A program made the translations under genes and the position numbers. The notes below the pieces were generated by a model, which was given only the letters and a program-made list of their open reading frames with translations, searched no databases and had not been told where the DNA came from. A stretch of DNA of 64,000 nt. Source: Bradyrhizobium jicamae. Lineage in GTDB: Bacteria; Pseudomonadota; Alphaproteobacteria; Rhizobiales; Xanthobacteraceae. Location: positions 1 through 64,000 of the forward strand of contig NZ_JAFCKQ010000034.1 in the NCBI RefSeq assembly GCF_018130215.1, read 5' to 3'. This document shows, piece by piece, positions 1 to 8,506 of the stretch; position 1 is the first letter of the stretch; each line of letters begins with the position of its first letter.

Positions 1-2
1 AC

Positions 3-434
3 CTTCACCCAACCGATCATAGAGCTCACTGTGCCCGCGCGCGTGCGTCTATCAGGCGGTCCTCGTCGTATGCGTACGGCATTGATGACACCCAGAGAGC
101 CGCAGTGTTCTTCCCGTCCAAAGGCCAACCGCTTCAGGCATGCCTCTACACCCACTCAATCAACGAAACACTGGTCCATTATCCGAATGCCGCAATCAGG
201 CTCGATCCAAAGAGTGCGGCGCCCACTGGTAGTTTCCCGCCGACGCTGATTTTGGCGGGTAGCAATCTATTCATCAGAGCATTTGAAAAAGGCTATAACT
301 ACCGCACGTTCGATGTATCGACGGGCATGATGAACAACAGTGTTGTCGAACGCGAGACACTAAGCTTCGCCCAGTGGAGTATTGGCATGGTAGCGGATAG
401 CAAATTCGAGAAACTCTATTCCTGCCCTCCCTAA
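3..434 (+). CDS. C-terminal part of a hypothetical protein (5' end outside window)
   Basis: The reading frame is open from base 3 to the stop at 432-434, with no stop before an internal GTG at 105. The residues before that GTG (YAYGIDDTQRAAVFF) continue smoothly into the rest, so I read it as the 3' end of a gene that begins before the window, not a gene starting at 105. The visible part has about 143 residues, mixed polar and hydrophobic, with one late cysteine and no transmembrane segment. I recognise no family. It could be the end of a secreted or beta-rich protein, but that is a guess. Confidence 0.5.
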   Translation, partial: LHPTDHRAHCARARASIRRSSSYAYGIDDTQRAAVFFPSKGQPLQACLYTHSINETLVHYPNAAIRLDPKSAAPTGSFPPTLILAGSNLFIRAFEKGYNYRTFDVSTGMMNNSVVERETLSFAQWSIGMVADSKFEKLYSCPP

Positions 435-747
435 GGCAAAACCGGTCTCCCGCTAGCAACCGAGGCCCGTTAGCTCCACTTTTTCGGAGCGCACTGCGCC
501 CTTGCCGACCACCCGCCTGTTCACCTCGTATCGACGAAATCCTTTGATTCCAGGCTTTCCCGTTTGGTCCAGCCGGGTCGATAGTCCCTGGATCGTGCAC
601 GGTACTTCCGTGTTTGTTCCTGGCGGGGCAGATGGACACCTCCGCGTGAACGAAACACGTTTCCGTCGTTCGTGAAGCGAGCACGAAACAAACCACGCTC
701 ACCATCCCCCTGTTTTCAACTTCCAGGCATTTTCGTGGAGCAAGGCC

Positions 748-960
748 ATGCAGCAAGAATATCTCGACCGGCGGGCGAGCTCGACCATCTCCTGGACAGG
801 CGCGCTGCGCGTGCTCCTGATCGCAGGTTCTCTGGCCGCAGGGGCCTGTTTCTGCTGGTTGGCGGTCGCCGGCCCCGCGCCCGTCGCAAATGCTGCGCTC
901 GGCAGTGACTGGCAGTGCAGCAAGACGGCGTTTGTGTTGACGACCTGTCGTCCGCTTTGA
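748..960 (+). CDS. Small single-pass membrane protein, DWQC family copy 1
   Basis: This protein of 70 residues has a hydrophobic helix at about residues 20-46 followed by a short periplasmic tail. The tail reads AALGSDWQCSKTAFVLTTC. A second gene at 12734-12973 on the other strand has nearly the same tail (AALGPDWQCSRVAFVLTSC) after a different helix, so the two are paralogues. The paired cysteines sit at corresponding places and could form a disulfide in the periplasm. The function is unknown. Conservation of the tail between the two copies makes it a real gene, not a chance frame. Confidence 0.65.
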   Translation: MQQEYLDRRASSTISWTGALRVLLIAGSLAAGACFCWLAVAGPAPVANAALGSDWQCSKTAFVLTTCRPL

Positions 961-1245
961 TCGACACGGCCTTCTTCCTTGGGACTTTGGTCGGGTCCGA
1001 ACAGATCGTGATGCAAGGGACGGACAAGGAAGACAAGGAAGCGGCCGCGCGCTGCCTGTTCGCGCAGGCCCGCCTCTGCGGCCCTCCCGCACCGCACCTT
1101 CCACGCGCTGAAGACCGCTCGCCGCGAGCCGCCGCGCGACCGGGTTCTTACGGGCTCGATATTGGCAGGCCAATTGCGATGCGTGTTTGAACGTTCGGTG
1201 CCAGATGTTCTCGGTGTACCGAACCCGGACATTCGGAGCACGCAA

Positions 1246-1488
1246 ATGAATATTCACACTCGTTTTGGGACAACCCGCGAAAACACCTCGCGAGAGCTGA
1301 CCATCAGCAGGATGCTGTCCGATCTTGTTCTCTCCTGCGAGTTGATCGAAGCCGACATCGCGGCCGAAGAGCAGCGGACGGGAATCTTCGATCCGTCGGA
1401 CAAAAGGTACCCGATCCTGGCGAGGTCGCTGACCGAGCGGCACCGCAATCTCAAGGGAACCATTGCCGCTCTTGAAAGGCGTAGATGA
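1246..1488 (+). CDS. Small hypothetical helical protein
   Basis: I choose the ATG at 1246 because a GGAG lies at 1235-1238, upstream of it. The frame is open further 5' but that part has no coding character. The product has 80 residues and is charged, mostly helical and cytoplasmic: a segment around SRMLSDLVLSCELIEADI and a basic end. From memory such proteins are common as single small genes in Bradyrhizobium. No function is known to me. It stands alone with no clear operon partner. Confidence 0.65.
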   Translation: MNIHTRFGTTRENTSRELTISRMLSDLVLSCELIEADIAAEEQRTGIFDPSDKRYPILARSLTERHRNLKGTIAALERRR

Positions 1489-1684
1489 CCTGTCATCGCC
1501 CCATAAAGAGCGCACACACGATGCAGGCGGCGTGAAGCAGCGGACCTTCTTCTCGCCTGGACCTCGTGCCGAGCGATATCAGCCAAGGTAAACGCGCATT
1601 GGCATTAACCACCGGACCAGCCCAGGCTTGCCCTCCCGGTTGGTTGCAGAACACTATCCCCTATTTCCTATCGGGTATCGTTTC

Positions 1685-1963
1685 ATGGAATTCCCTTTTC
1701 TCTGGGTCGGATTGTCGATCGTCGATTGGGTTGCGGCTTACGCGCGGGGCCGCGATGGCGCAGGATGGCTCCTCCTCGTGCTGATCATCGCGCCCGTGAT
1801 CGCGCTGCTTCTCGTGCTCCTGATGGAGCGAGTGCGCAGAAATACTCCAGACGACGTACTTTCACCCCCGCCCTTCCCCGAAGCGGTTCTTGAGCCGGAT
1901 ACCGCGCATGCCGCCAGCGTGCCCGGGTCGAGATCGCCGACTGCGGAAAGTTTTCAGGGGTGA
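1685..1963 (+). CDS. Small membrane protein, hypothetical
   Basis: The product has 92 residues from the ATG at 1685. It has an amphipathic start (MEFPFLWVGLSIVDWVAAYA), then a strong hydrophobic helix at about residues 25-47 (WLLLVLIIAPVIALLLVLL). A basic stop-transfer sequence and a proline/serine-rich soluble tail follow. The frame is open 19 codons further upstream, but the hydrophobic start argues for 1685. No family is recognised. Confidence 0.55.
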   Translation: MEFPFLWVGLSIVDWVAAYARGRDGAGWLLLVLIIAPVIALLLVLLMERVRRNTPDDVLSPPPFPEAVLEPDTAHAASVPGSRSPTAESFQG

Positions 1964-2072
1964 CCGGAACACAGCCCCATGGGGTACCTCCGGATCGCAA
2001 CTCCCGTAGTTCGCCTTTTCCGGTACGATGCCTTGGCCGGAGGTCGTTCACCAGTTCGTCCAGGATGACAAG

Positions 2073-2279
2073 ATGATCGATGAGAAGCTGGCTCGACAGC
2101 GCGCGCACGAAAGGAACATCGCGCGCTATCGGCGTTTGCTCCATACCCGTCTCACGGATATCGAGCGCCGTTTTCTCGAACGGCGGGTGGCCGAAGAACG
2201 GACCGCACTATCGATGCTCGCCGTCGCGACTAACGATGACCAGCAATGTAGCTCGCTGGCCAGTCAACCGATCCAATGA
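2073..2279 (+). CDS. Small charged hypothetical protein
   Basis: The product has 68 residues from the ATG at 2073, with an AGGA about 8 bases upstream. It is rich in Arg and Glu and is probably one or two long helices (RNIARYRRLLHTRL, then ERRFLERRVAEERTAL). The basic/acidic pattern suits a coiled-coil or nucleic-acid-associated small protein, but no family is recognised. The frame is open 15 codons upstream; the internal ATG with its ribosome site is preferred. Confidence 0.55.
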   Translation: MIDEKLARQRAHERNIARYRRLLHTRLTDIERRFLERRVAEERTALSMLAVATNDDQQCSSLASQPIQ

Positions 2280-2424
2280 TCGATCGTCGTTTGTCACAGA
2301 ACGTGCATACGTGCGGCTCGAGCAGATCGTCCATCTGCTCATAAGGCAGGACTGCATTTGTCGCTCCCACGGGCAGCGCCGGGACCGCTTCTTTGGGGCC
2401 GATTCGTAAACGCAGGAGCGAAGC

Positions 2425-2538
2425 ATGGCCACAATGATTCTCATCATGGTCCTCGTAGCGTTGGCTGCGAGCTACGGGATCATGGCAATTCGCCCGAATG
2501 CGCCCAAGCTACAGTCGCGGCGGCGGCGAGCATTCTAG
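2425..2538 (+). CDS. Microprotein of 37 residues with one transmembrane helix
   Basis: A strong AGGAG at 2413-2417 precedes the ATG at 2425. The frame encodes an almost uninterrupted hydrophobic helix (TMILIMVLVALAASYGIMA) followed by a basic tail ending in RRRRAF. The positive C-terminal tail predicts an N-out/C-in single-pass inner-membrane protein. It is too short for most gene callers. No function is known. Ribosome site and composition together support it. Confidence 0.5.
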   Translation: MATMILIMVLVALAASYGIMAIRPNAPKLQSRRRRAF

Positions 2539-2642
2539 CTTTCGAGTGACGACGCGTACCTCGAACGTCGGTATTTCGTCGGTGTCTTCCGCTCGCGCGG
2601 CCGCCCTCACCGATCATCAAGGCGACGGCGGGCCAGCCCCGA

Positions 2643-2876
2643 CTAATCGCCTTCCCCATAGTGCGTGGACTCGTCCATCCATTTGCGGGTCGCCTCGTCG
2701 CTCCAGCCGGGGACGGCGAAGCGCGGTGTCGCGGTCGCCCCCGAAGGCGTCGAGATCGTATCCGCAGGAGGGCGCGGACGCGCCGCCGGTTGCCGTGTGC
2801 GGGGGTGACGCTCGGTCGCGGCGTTCGCCGACACGCACAGGACGATCAGGATGCCGAGCGCCAGTACCGACCGCAT
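2643..2876 (-). CDS. Small secreted protein, GWSD family copy 1
   Basis: The product has 77 residues with an N-terminal signal peptide (MRSVLALGILIVLCVSANAA), a proline/arginine-rich middle, and a conserved end RFAVPGWSDEATRKWMDES. A paralogue at 4472-4711 on the same strand has RFAVPGWSDQSTRQWLDNA at the same place. A GGAG lies about 10 bases before the start. The C-terminal block is probably the functional part, exposed in the periplasm or outside. No function is known for the family. Confidence 0.65.
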   Translation of the reverse strand: MRSVLALGILIVLCVSANAATERHPRTRQPAARPRPPADTISTPSGATATPRFAVPGWSDEATRKWMDESTHYGEGD

Positions 2877-3457
2877 CGCATTTGCTCCGCAACATCCACT
2901 GATCGAAACCTCTCGGCGTCACCTGCGGGCATTACGGTGGGCTTCGGCGGGTACAATGTCGAGCCACAGTCGCGTGACCGAATTCGAGCGAGCGGGCCAG
3001 GCGGTTAGCCATGACGGGGCGTCCCGATCGTTGATTCGGTGCGGTTTCTTCACCCGAACCGGTCTCCACTTCGCTCGAAACGGTCTGGAAATTACAACGG
3101 CGCGGCACCGGTCAGCCTCTCGCTGTGGAAATCGACTGCCGATTGTGAACCAGTTCACATTTGCCCGGCGCTGCAACTGCTAGATCGCACGCGCTGGGGG
3201 ATTTCAGGGGCCCAGTGTCAGGCGCCGTCGGGACGCTCATTTTCGAGCCCGGCGGCGTAGCTTTTTGCCGAGCGACTCAGGCATGGGCAACTGCACGCCG
3301 CCTCTCAACCAGCGCACGTTCGCCGTGATCATCGATTGCATATCGCGTCCGCCGCCGCCCTCCTGATCGACGAACTGCTTTCGCTGTGAAATGTATGATT
3401 GTCTTCCGACTGCAGAAGTGCTGATTAGGCCTGCGCATAACCTGGAGGAAATTATCC
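2877..3457. other. Gene-poor stretch upstream of the beta-helix pseudogene
   Basis: About 580 bases lie between the GWSD gene and the next start. Several short frames cross it on both strands, but none has a ribosome site, a signal peptide or convincing codon use. The last 100 bases presumably hold the promoter of the gene at 3458; I cannot point to clear promoter elements. Confidence 0.4.
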
Positions 3458-4367
3458 ATGCGTCGCATTTTTTTATTGGCCGCGTTGTTGGTGTTCATCG
3501 CCCCCTTGCTGGCATCGGCTCCGGCCCATGCCCAGGCAACACGAACGTGGATTTCCGGTGTCGGCGACGACGTCAATCCCTGCAGCCGTACGGCACCCTG
3601 CAAGACATTTGCCGGAGCCATCTCGAAGACCCGCCGCCGGCGGTGAAATCGATTGCCTTGATCCGGGTGGATTCGGCACCGTCACCATCACCAAGTCGAT
3701 CACCCTTGATTGCCAGGCGACGAACGGCTCCATCCTTGCATCCGCGACCAACGGCATCAACGTCAATGCCGCCAGCACCGACCTCGTCATCCTGCGGAAT
3801 CTCAGTATCAACGGCGCGGGGACCACGCTTGGTCTCCACGGAATCAACATCCTCTCCGCGGGTGCCGTGACGATCGAGAACGTGAAGGTCTTCAACTTCA
3901 GTCAGCAAGCCATCGCCGACCTGCGCAGCACCGGCGGCGCGCTGACGATCATCAACACGGACGTCCACACCAACCTCGGCGCCGGACTCGGAACTTCGAC
4001 ATCCGGCGGTACCCTCCGGGTCCTCATCGACGGCTTGCACTCGTTCGACAATTCGTTCGGCATTGCCCTCAGCACGAACACCAGCGCCATGATCAGGAAT
4101 TCGGACTTCTCGAACAACACGACCGGGATCGACAACGAGGGCGCTCTCATCGTCGCAACCGGCAACGCGATCTCCAACAACGGTACGGGCGTGCTTAGTC
4201 AGGGCGGCACGATACGGTTGTCGAACAACGACATCGCGCTCAACTCCGTTGGCATCAACAACCTCAACGGCACCGTGATCACGTACGGCAATAATCGGAA
4301 CACGAGTTCCACGTCGGGAACAATCACGCCAGCCGGCGGCGCGACCCCGGACCTCGGCCAGCAATAG
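3458..4367 (+). pseudogene. Secreted right-handed beta-helix (pectin-lyase-fold) protein, frameshifted
   Basis: A GGAGG at 3444-3448 precedes the ATG at 3458. The frame gives a signal peptide (LLVFIAPLLASAPAHAQA) and then VSGVGDDVNPCSRTAPCKT-like sequence up to AISKT. It then runs into a stop at about 3644. In the next frame the protein resumes as AAGGEIDCLDPGG and continues to 4367 with repeated N-rich turns (SNNTTGI, ISNNGTGVL, LSNNDIALNSVG) typical of parallel beta-helix coils. Removing one C from the CCC run at 3630-3632 joins the two parts exactly, giving about 300 residues. So this is either a recent single-base frameshift or a sequencing error. The family is probably an extracellular carbohydrate-binding or structural protein; no catalytic residues can be assigned. 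Confidence 0.75.
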
Positions 4368-4471
4368 GCTGGAAGCGGCAGCACATGAGCGGGGCCCCGG
4401 CCCTGCTCATGTCTATTCCATTTCGACGGCCTGCCCGCTCCGACGATCGGCCGCTAGAGCGGCCCGGTCCA

Positions 4472-4711
4472 TTATCCGCCGATTCCGTAGGTGGACGAGG
4501 CGTTATCGAGCCATTGTCGCGTCGACTGGTCGCTCCATCCGGGCACCGCAAACCGTGGCTGTTGTGCTGGCGGCGCTGCATCGACGGGCCGGCTGCTCGT
4601 CGCAGGAGGCGGGCGCCTGCCTGGATGATGCGCCGGGGCGGCACTCACCGACGTGCAGAGGGTCACCAACAGGCCAAAAGCCAAGACTGAAACAGCCAGG
4701 ACCGCACGCAT
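4472..4711 (-). CDS. Small secreted protein, GWSD family copy 2
   Basis: The product has 79 residues with a signal peptide (AVSVLAFGLLVTLCTSVSAA), a Pro/Ala-rich linker with His and Arg, and the conserved block RFAVPGWSDQSTRQWLDNA near the C-terminus. It matches the gene at 2643-2876 in architecture, though the linker is different. GGAG precedes the start by about 10 bases. The conserved end with a divergent linker suggests selection on the C-terminal motif. Function unknown. Confidence 0.65.
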   Translation of the reverse strand: MRAVLAVSVLAFGLLVTLCTSVSAAPAHHPGRRPPPATSSRPVDAAPPAQQPRFAVPGWSDQSTRQWLDNASSTYGIGG

Positions 4712-4780
4712 TACCTTCGCTCCGGACGACGCATTATCGGCTGCAAGCGACGGCCTGTCGACAGCGATGATCGAAGCGGC

Positions 4781-5287
4781 TCACGCGAACGGATCGAGCC
4801 CCTTTTGCCGGCAGAGCGCCGGGACCAGCCCTGAATCCCGCCCGGCACTCCTGGTGCCCGTTGTCGCGATCGCGCCGCCCGTCACGACGCCGTTTTCGAC
4901 GATGATCGTGGCCAGGAACGGCTGCAGGCCCTGGTAGGCGCCCTTGTCGTTCTGCGCATTGAGCTGGGCGCAGTAGTCGAATGAGCGGCGGCCCTCGCCG
5001 GTGACGACAGGAATTCTGGTCCATTTGAATTTCACGCCCTCGGGATTGCTCAGGCTGGCTGCGAACGCGTCTGCGAGCGTGGCCCGTTCGGTGACGCTCA
5101 GCTCCCGCGTCGACGTTGCCGTCGGGGCCGCTGGTGGGAGCGACCCGGCCTCCGGCGTTGGCGACGCGGCCGCCTCGGGCGTCGAAACATATTCGGTGGT
5201 TGCCGCGCACCCCGAGAGGCAAAGCACAACGAGCAAGGGTGCAACCGCCCTTGCGTTGGTCCCAAGCAGGCCTGATGGACCGATCAC
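4781..5287 (-). CDS. Putative lipoprotein
   Basis: The product has 168 residues. The N-terminus is hydrophobic and ends in a lipobox, LCLSGC, with the lipidated cysteine at about residue 27. A Pro/Ala/Thr-rich linker follows to about residue 60. The rest is a soluble domain with two further cysteines (FDYCAQLNAQN and ALCRQKG) that could pair. It should sit on the periplasmic face of the inner or outer membrane. No family is recognised. It lies 23 bases downstream of the SRPBCC gene on the same strand and may be co-transcribed with it. Confidence 0.6.
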   Translation of the reverse strand: MIGPSGLLGTNARAVAPLLVVLCLSGCAATTEYVSTPEAAASPTPEAGSLPPAAPTATSTRELSVTERATLADAFAASLSNPEGVKFKWTRIPVVTGEGRRSFDYCAQLNAQNDKGAYQGLQPFLATIIVENGVVTGGAIATTGTRSAGRDSGLVPALCRQKGLDPFA

Positions 5288-5310
5288 GCCGCTCTCCCTT
5301 GCCCCGGGAA

Positions 5311-5724
5311 TCAGGATCGTTGCTTGCCTTCGACGTAGCGCTTGAAATTGTCCAGGATGGCCTGCCAGCCGCCGCGCTGCTGCTCGACCGAATGCGTGCC
5401 CTCGGCATCGAAGGAGACCTGCACCTTCACCTCGCCGGCCTGCTCGGCGAAAGCGATCTGCGCGGTGCGATCACCGAAGGAATATTCGATCAGGCGGGGC
5501 GCCTCCACCGTGGTGTAGGTGCCGGCGAAATCGAATCCCATGCTGCCGTCCTTGGCCTCCATCCGCGACGAGAAGGCGCCTCCGACGCGCAGGTCGACGG
5601 TCGCCGCCGTGGTGTGCCAGTCGTCGGAGGCTGCGTTCCACTGCCTGATGTCTTCGGGGGTGGTATAGGCACGCCAGACATCGGCAATCGGTGCGGCCAC
5701 AGTGGTATCGACGACAATCCTCAT
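5311..5724 (-). CDS. SRPBCC (START/AHSA1-like) domain protein
   Basis: The product has 137 residues, the usual length for a single SRPBCC domain. The N-terminal pattern (VDTTVAAPIADVWRAYTTPEDIRQW) is the typical first strand and helix. The middle strands carry GGAFSSRMEAKDG and YTTVEAPRLIEYSF, and the final helix contains GGWQAILDNFKRYVE. All match Activator of Hsp90 ATPase homologue-1-like proteins. The fold forms a hydrophobic ligand pocket; the ligand is unknown. It precedes the lipoprotein gene on the same strand. Confidence 0.85.
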   Translation of the reverse strand: MRIVVDTTVAAPIADVWRAYTTPEDIRQWNAASDDWHTTAATVDLRVGGAFSSRMEAKDGSMGFDFAGTYTTVEAPRLIEYSFGDRTAQIAFAEQAGEVKVQVSFDAEGTHSVEQQRGGWQAILDNFKRYVEGKQRS

Positions 5725-5832
5725 CTCGGCTCCCCGGTATTTGACCAGGTGGCCTTAGCACATTGGAAGGACCTGTAAAGAAACGGCGGTATAACGCGCT
5801 AGCCTGCCCCTCCAGGAGCGATCGAGACCACC

Positions 5833-6138
5833 ATGCGAAACCTGAACACCGTCCTGAGCAAGCTGAACGATCGATTGCTGAGGCTGGAGGGCGAATTATT
5901 CGTCCTGCGCTCGATTGCGCGCGCATCGCTCACCGCCGGCGACGAGCCGGCGATGCGCACCCGCAAGCTGCTCGAAGGCGCAAAACTCGCGCTCACGGAT
6001 GAGACAAGGCGGCCACTCGACAGCGCCACCGAAAAATACGTTGCCGCCGCCATCGCCATGGTCGACGAGTTGCTCGAGCATCCCCGCGAGTCGGCGCCGC
6101 TGTTCCGGGTGATCGAGGGCGGCAGGCGGGAAGACTAG
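5833..6138 (+). CDS. Hypothetical helical protein of 101 residues
   Basis: The frame starts at ATG 5833; an AGGAG lies at 5814-5818, slightly far upstream. The product is almost all helical and charged, with leucine-rich segments (NTVLSKLNDRLLRLEGELFVLRSI) that could form a coiled coil, and an acidic/basic C-terminus. No signal or membrane segment is present. No known domain is recognised. It is divergently placed relative to the SRPBCC gene. Confidence 0.55.
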   Translation: MRNLNTVLSKLNDRLLRLEGELFVLRSIARASLTAGDEPAMRTRKLLEGAKLALTDETRRPLDSATEKYVAAAIAMVDELLEHPRESAPLFRVIEGGRRED

Positions 6139-6197
6139 GGCATGATCCGGAAATGACCTCATCGCGCCTTGGAGCGCGCTGGACGCAGCCTGCGGGC

Positions 6198-6374
6198 TCA
6201 GTGCCATTCGCGTGCCAGGCAGTTCGAATACTGCGACCGCCTGAGAATGTTCACAGGCTCCCGCGCGCATCTGGCCTTCACGGCGTGCGGTGCGTTGCGC
6301 AGCAGATAGCCCCGGTAGCCGAGGTTGAGGACCGCGAGCAGCACCAGGATCGTGAGGAGGATGGTTCTCCACAT
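6198..6374 (-). CDS. Small single-pass membrane protein of 58 residues
   Basis: The minus-strand frame from 6374 begins MWRTILLTILVLLAVLNLGY, a clear membrane anchor. A basic soluble tail of about 35 residues with two cysteines follows, and the stop is TGA at 6198-6200. The hydrophobic start followed by a basic tail is the usual small-membrane-protein pattern in this window. The ribosome site is weak. Function unknown. Confidence 0.45.
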   Translation of the reverse strand: MWRTILLTILVLLAVLNLGYRGYLLRNAPHAVKARCAREPVNILRRSQYSNCLAREWH

Positions 6375-6546
6375 CCAGCCAGGCTAGCGCGGATGCCTTT
6401 CGGAATGATTGTCGTGATCCGATAATCCGGCGACCATGGCTGCGCGGGATCACGGACTCCGACGGCAGGCCGCGGCCCCGACGGGCACAGGAAGTCTCAC
6501 GATCCGATGTCGCCGCTGCCATCCGGAACACGACACGTCCCGGCTC

Positions 6547-6900
6547 CTCGGGAAGGCCCGCCTGCTGCAATACCAGGGCAATCCGATCTCCCCATTCGGT
6601 TGAACGCGCCGGGAAGTACTGGCGAGCAAACGAGGCGCGAAACCCCGGCCGGAGCTGCACGAGTCGGGATGCGGTCGCCCGCGCCTCCTCGATCCTGCCG
6701 GCGCCGACGTCGTTTGCGATGAGCGCACAGAGAGTGTGGGCATCGGCCGCGAACTCGAGTGCTTTCGCCGCCATGAGCCGGCCGCTGTCATACTGACCAA
6801 GCATGAAACGAGCAAAGCTCGTTCCATTCCAGACCGCTGCACGCCCTGCATCGAGCGGGCTGAGATCCAGCCTTTGTTCAAAGCTCTCGATCGCTCGCGC
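6547..6900 (-). pseudogene. C-terminal TPR remnant, adenylate-cyclase-like protein
   Basis: On the minus strand a continuous frame from about 6900 to 6547 reads as tetratricopeptide sequence: ARAIESFEQRLDLSPLD, then FARFMLGQYDSGRLMAAKAL, then IEEARATASRLVQLRPGF. It finishes with WGDRIALVLQQAGLPE. This is the typical C-terminus of class III adenylate cyclases with a TPR region found in Bradyrhizobium. The catalytic and N-terminal parts are missing; upstream the frame runs into the region just past the 3' end of the aldolase gene. No proper start is present, so I call it a truncated remnant. Confidence 0.55.
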
Positions 6901-6943
6901 GGGCTGCAGGCAGGGATCAGGATTTCCGCCAGTTTTGCAGTCC

Positions 6944-7579
6944 TTACCCTGCGCCCTGCACAGCCTTGTCGTAGGCCTCGATCGTCACCCTGGCCCTGAC
7001 TGCAATGTCCGCCGCCGTCATGCCGGGCTTGTACAGGCTGCCGCCGAGGCCGAAGGCGCGGATTCCGGCCTTCACGTAGTCGGCGAAATTCGCATCCGAG
7101 ACGCCGCCGACGGCGGCAATCATCGCGTCGGGCGGCAGCACGGCGCGGATCGCGGTGATGCCGGCGGGGCCGAGCACACTCGCCGGAAAGAATTTCAGGC
7201 CGGACGCGCCTGTGCGTGCCGCCAACAGCGCCTCGGTGGCCGTGAACACACCGGGCAGCGTCACCATCGCGTGCGCGTGCGCACGGGCCAGCACGTCGGC
7301 ATCGACATTCGGCGAGACCACAAGCCGGCCGCCGACGTCGTGGAGACGATCGACGTCGGCCGCCGTCAGCACCGTGCCCGCGCCAATCAGCACCTCGGCG
7401 GGCGCGCGCTTGGCCGCGATCTCGATCGAACGGAACGGCTCCGGCGAATTGAGCGGGATCTCGATTCCCGTCAAGCCGGCCTCGATCAAGGCGCTGACGA
7501 TGCCGGCAGTCTCGTCCGGCCGCACGCCGCGCAGGATCGCGACCAGCGGGCGCTTCATCGCGGGAAACGGAATGCTCAT
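6944..7579 (-). CDS. dgoA: 2-dehydro-3-deoxy-6-phosphogalactonate aldolase
   Basis: The product has 211 residues and is a KDPG/KDPGal-type class I aldolase. It cleaves 2-keto-3-deoxy-6-phosphogalactonate to pyruvate and glyceraldehyde 3-phosphate in the De Ley-Doudoroff galactonate pathway. Visible family features are the N-terminal AILRGVRPDE, the catalytic glutamate in GIEIPLNSP (E40), and the Schiff-base lysine in GLKFFPAS (K129). The phosphate-binding glycine segments AVGGVSD and FGLGGSLYKPG are also present. It lies 12 bases downstream of the kinase gene and is surely co-transcribed with it. The neighbouring kinase settles the choice between KDPG and KDPGal specificity, though sequence alone would not. 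Confidence 0.92.
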   Translation of the reverse strand: MSIPFPAMKRPLVAILRGVRPDETAGIVSALIEAGLTGIEIPLNSPEPFRSIEIAAKRAPAEVLIGAGTVLTAADVDRLHDVGGRLVVSPNVDADVLARAHAHAMVTLPGVFTATEALLAARTGASGLKFFPASVLGPAGITAIRAVLPPDAMIAAVGGVSDANFADYVKAGIRAFGLGGSLYKPGMTAADIAVRARVTIEAYDKAVQGAG

Positions 7580-7591
7580 GCGTTGATCCCT

Positions 7592-8506
7592 TCAGTTGGT
7601 CCAGATCGCCGCCGCGGCCCTGGCGAGACCGTTGCGGACCGCTTCGTCCGCATCGACGGAGCTTTGCGGCACAGAAAGCGCCGCGAACGCCAGTTGATAG
7701 AGCCGCTTGAGCCGCCCCGATGCTATCAGCGTGACCACCGCACCCGGCGCCCGCTCCGCGAGCCCCGCCGCGAGCTCGAGCCCGATCAGCGTGCCCGAGA
7801 TCGTCTCGCGCGCCGCCGCCGCACTGCCGCCGAACAGCAGCTGCCGCGATCGCACCCGGAACAGGAGGTTGGCGGCGAGCGCCGGTGCCGCAAAGGCCTC
7901 CGCGACGGCCGATGTGAAGGCATGGCTGTCGACCGCATCGTCGGCGCCGGAAACGGCATGCGACAGGATGGTCTGGCGCGCAGCCGCACTGAACAGCTCT
8001 CCGGTCATGAAGGTTGCAAAACGCTCGACCGTGCCGCCGCGCACCCTCGCCCATTTCGAATGCGTCCCGGGCATGCAGACATCAGCCTCGCCGGAAGCCT
8101 CGAGGCCGAGCGCACCGAGCAGCTGGGTCTCCTCGCCGCGCATCACGTCGGGGGTCCCGGCGTCACGCTGCGCGATCCCCGGCAAGATCCTGACGTCGCG
8201 CCCCTGCCCCGGGACCACGGCCGCGCGATCGAGGATATCGGAGAGCCGCGCCGGGGTGTCGATATAGCCGGCCTCGACCCAGCCCTGCCGTGCGCCGGCC
8301 ATGCCGCAGATCACGACGGGCACGTCTGGCCCCACCTCGAGCGCGTCGAGATGCGATTGCAGCACGGCGGCGAAACCGGTCTTGCCGGCCGTCATCATGC
8401 CTTGATCACTGCGCCGTTCGCCGAGCACGCAGCCCGCGCGATCCATCGCCCAGAGCCGGAAGCTGCTGGTACCCCAATCGACCGCGACAGATGTGGCACA
8501 ATTCAT
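7592..8506 (-). CDS. dgoK: 2-dehydro-3-deoxygalactonokinase
   Basis: The product has 304 residues. It phosphorylates 2-keto-3-deoxygalactonate with ATP, feeding the aldolase encoded next. Family marks are the N-terminal VAVDWGTSSFRLWAMD (actin-like ATPase phosphate 1 motif), VICGMAGARQGWVEAGY, MRGEETQLLGAL and CMPGTHSKWARV. All are in the order seen in DgoK proteins of about 300 residues. It is the first gene of a dgoK-dgoA pair. The other galactonate genes (dehydratase, transporter, regulator) are not adjacent, so flux into this pair must come from genes elsewhere. Confidence 0.93.
   Translation of the reverse strand: MNCATSVAVDWGTSSFRLWAMDRAGCVLGERRSDQGMMTAGKTGFAAVLQSHLDALEVGPDVPVVICGMAGARQGWVEAGYIDTPARLSDILDRAAVVPGQGRDVRILPGIAQRDAGTPDVMRGEETQLLGALGLEASGEADVCMPGTHSKWARVRGGTVERFATFMTGELFSAAARQTILSHAVSGADDAVDSHAFTSAVAEAFAAPALAANLLFRVRSRQLLFGGSAAAARETISGTLIGLELAAGLAERAPGAVVTLIASGRLKRLYQLAFAALSVPQSSVDADEAVRNGLARAAAAIWTN

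Noticed and set aside
274..1515. A 413-codon minus-strand frame
   Set aside because: It crosses several small plus-strand genes with ribosome sites and has low-complexity Arg/Pro/Ser content; it lacks any domain.
2919..3260. Small frames on both strands in the gap before the beta-helix gene
   Set aside because: No ribosome site, no signal peptide, no conserved character; left as an empty stretch.
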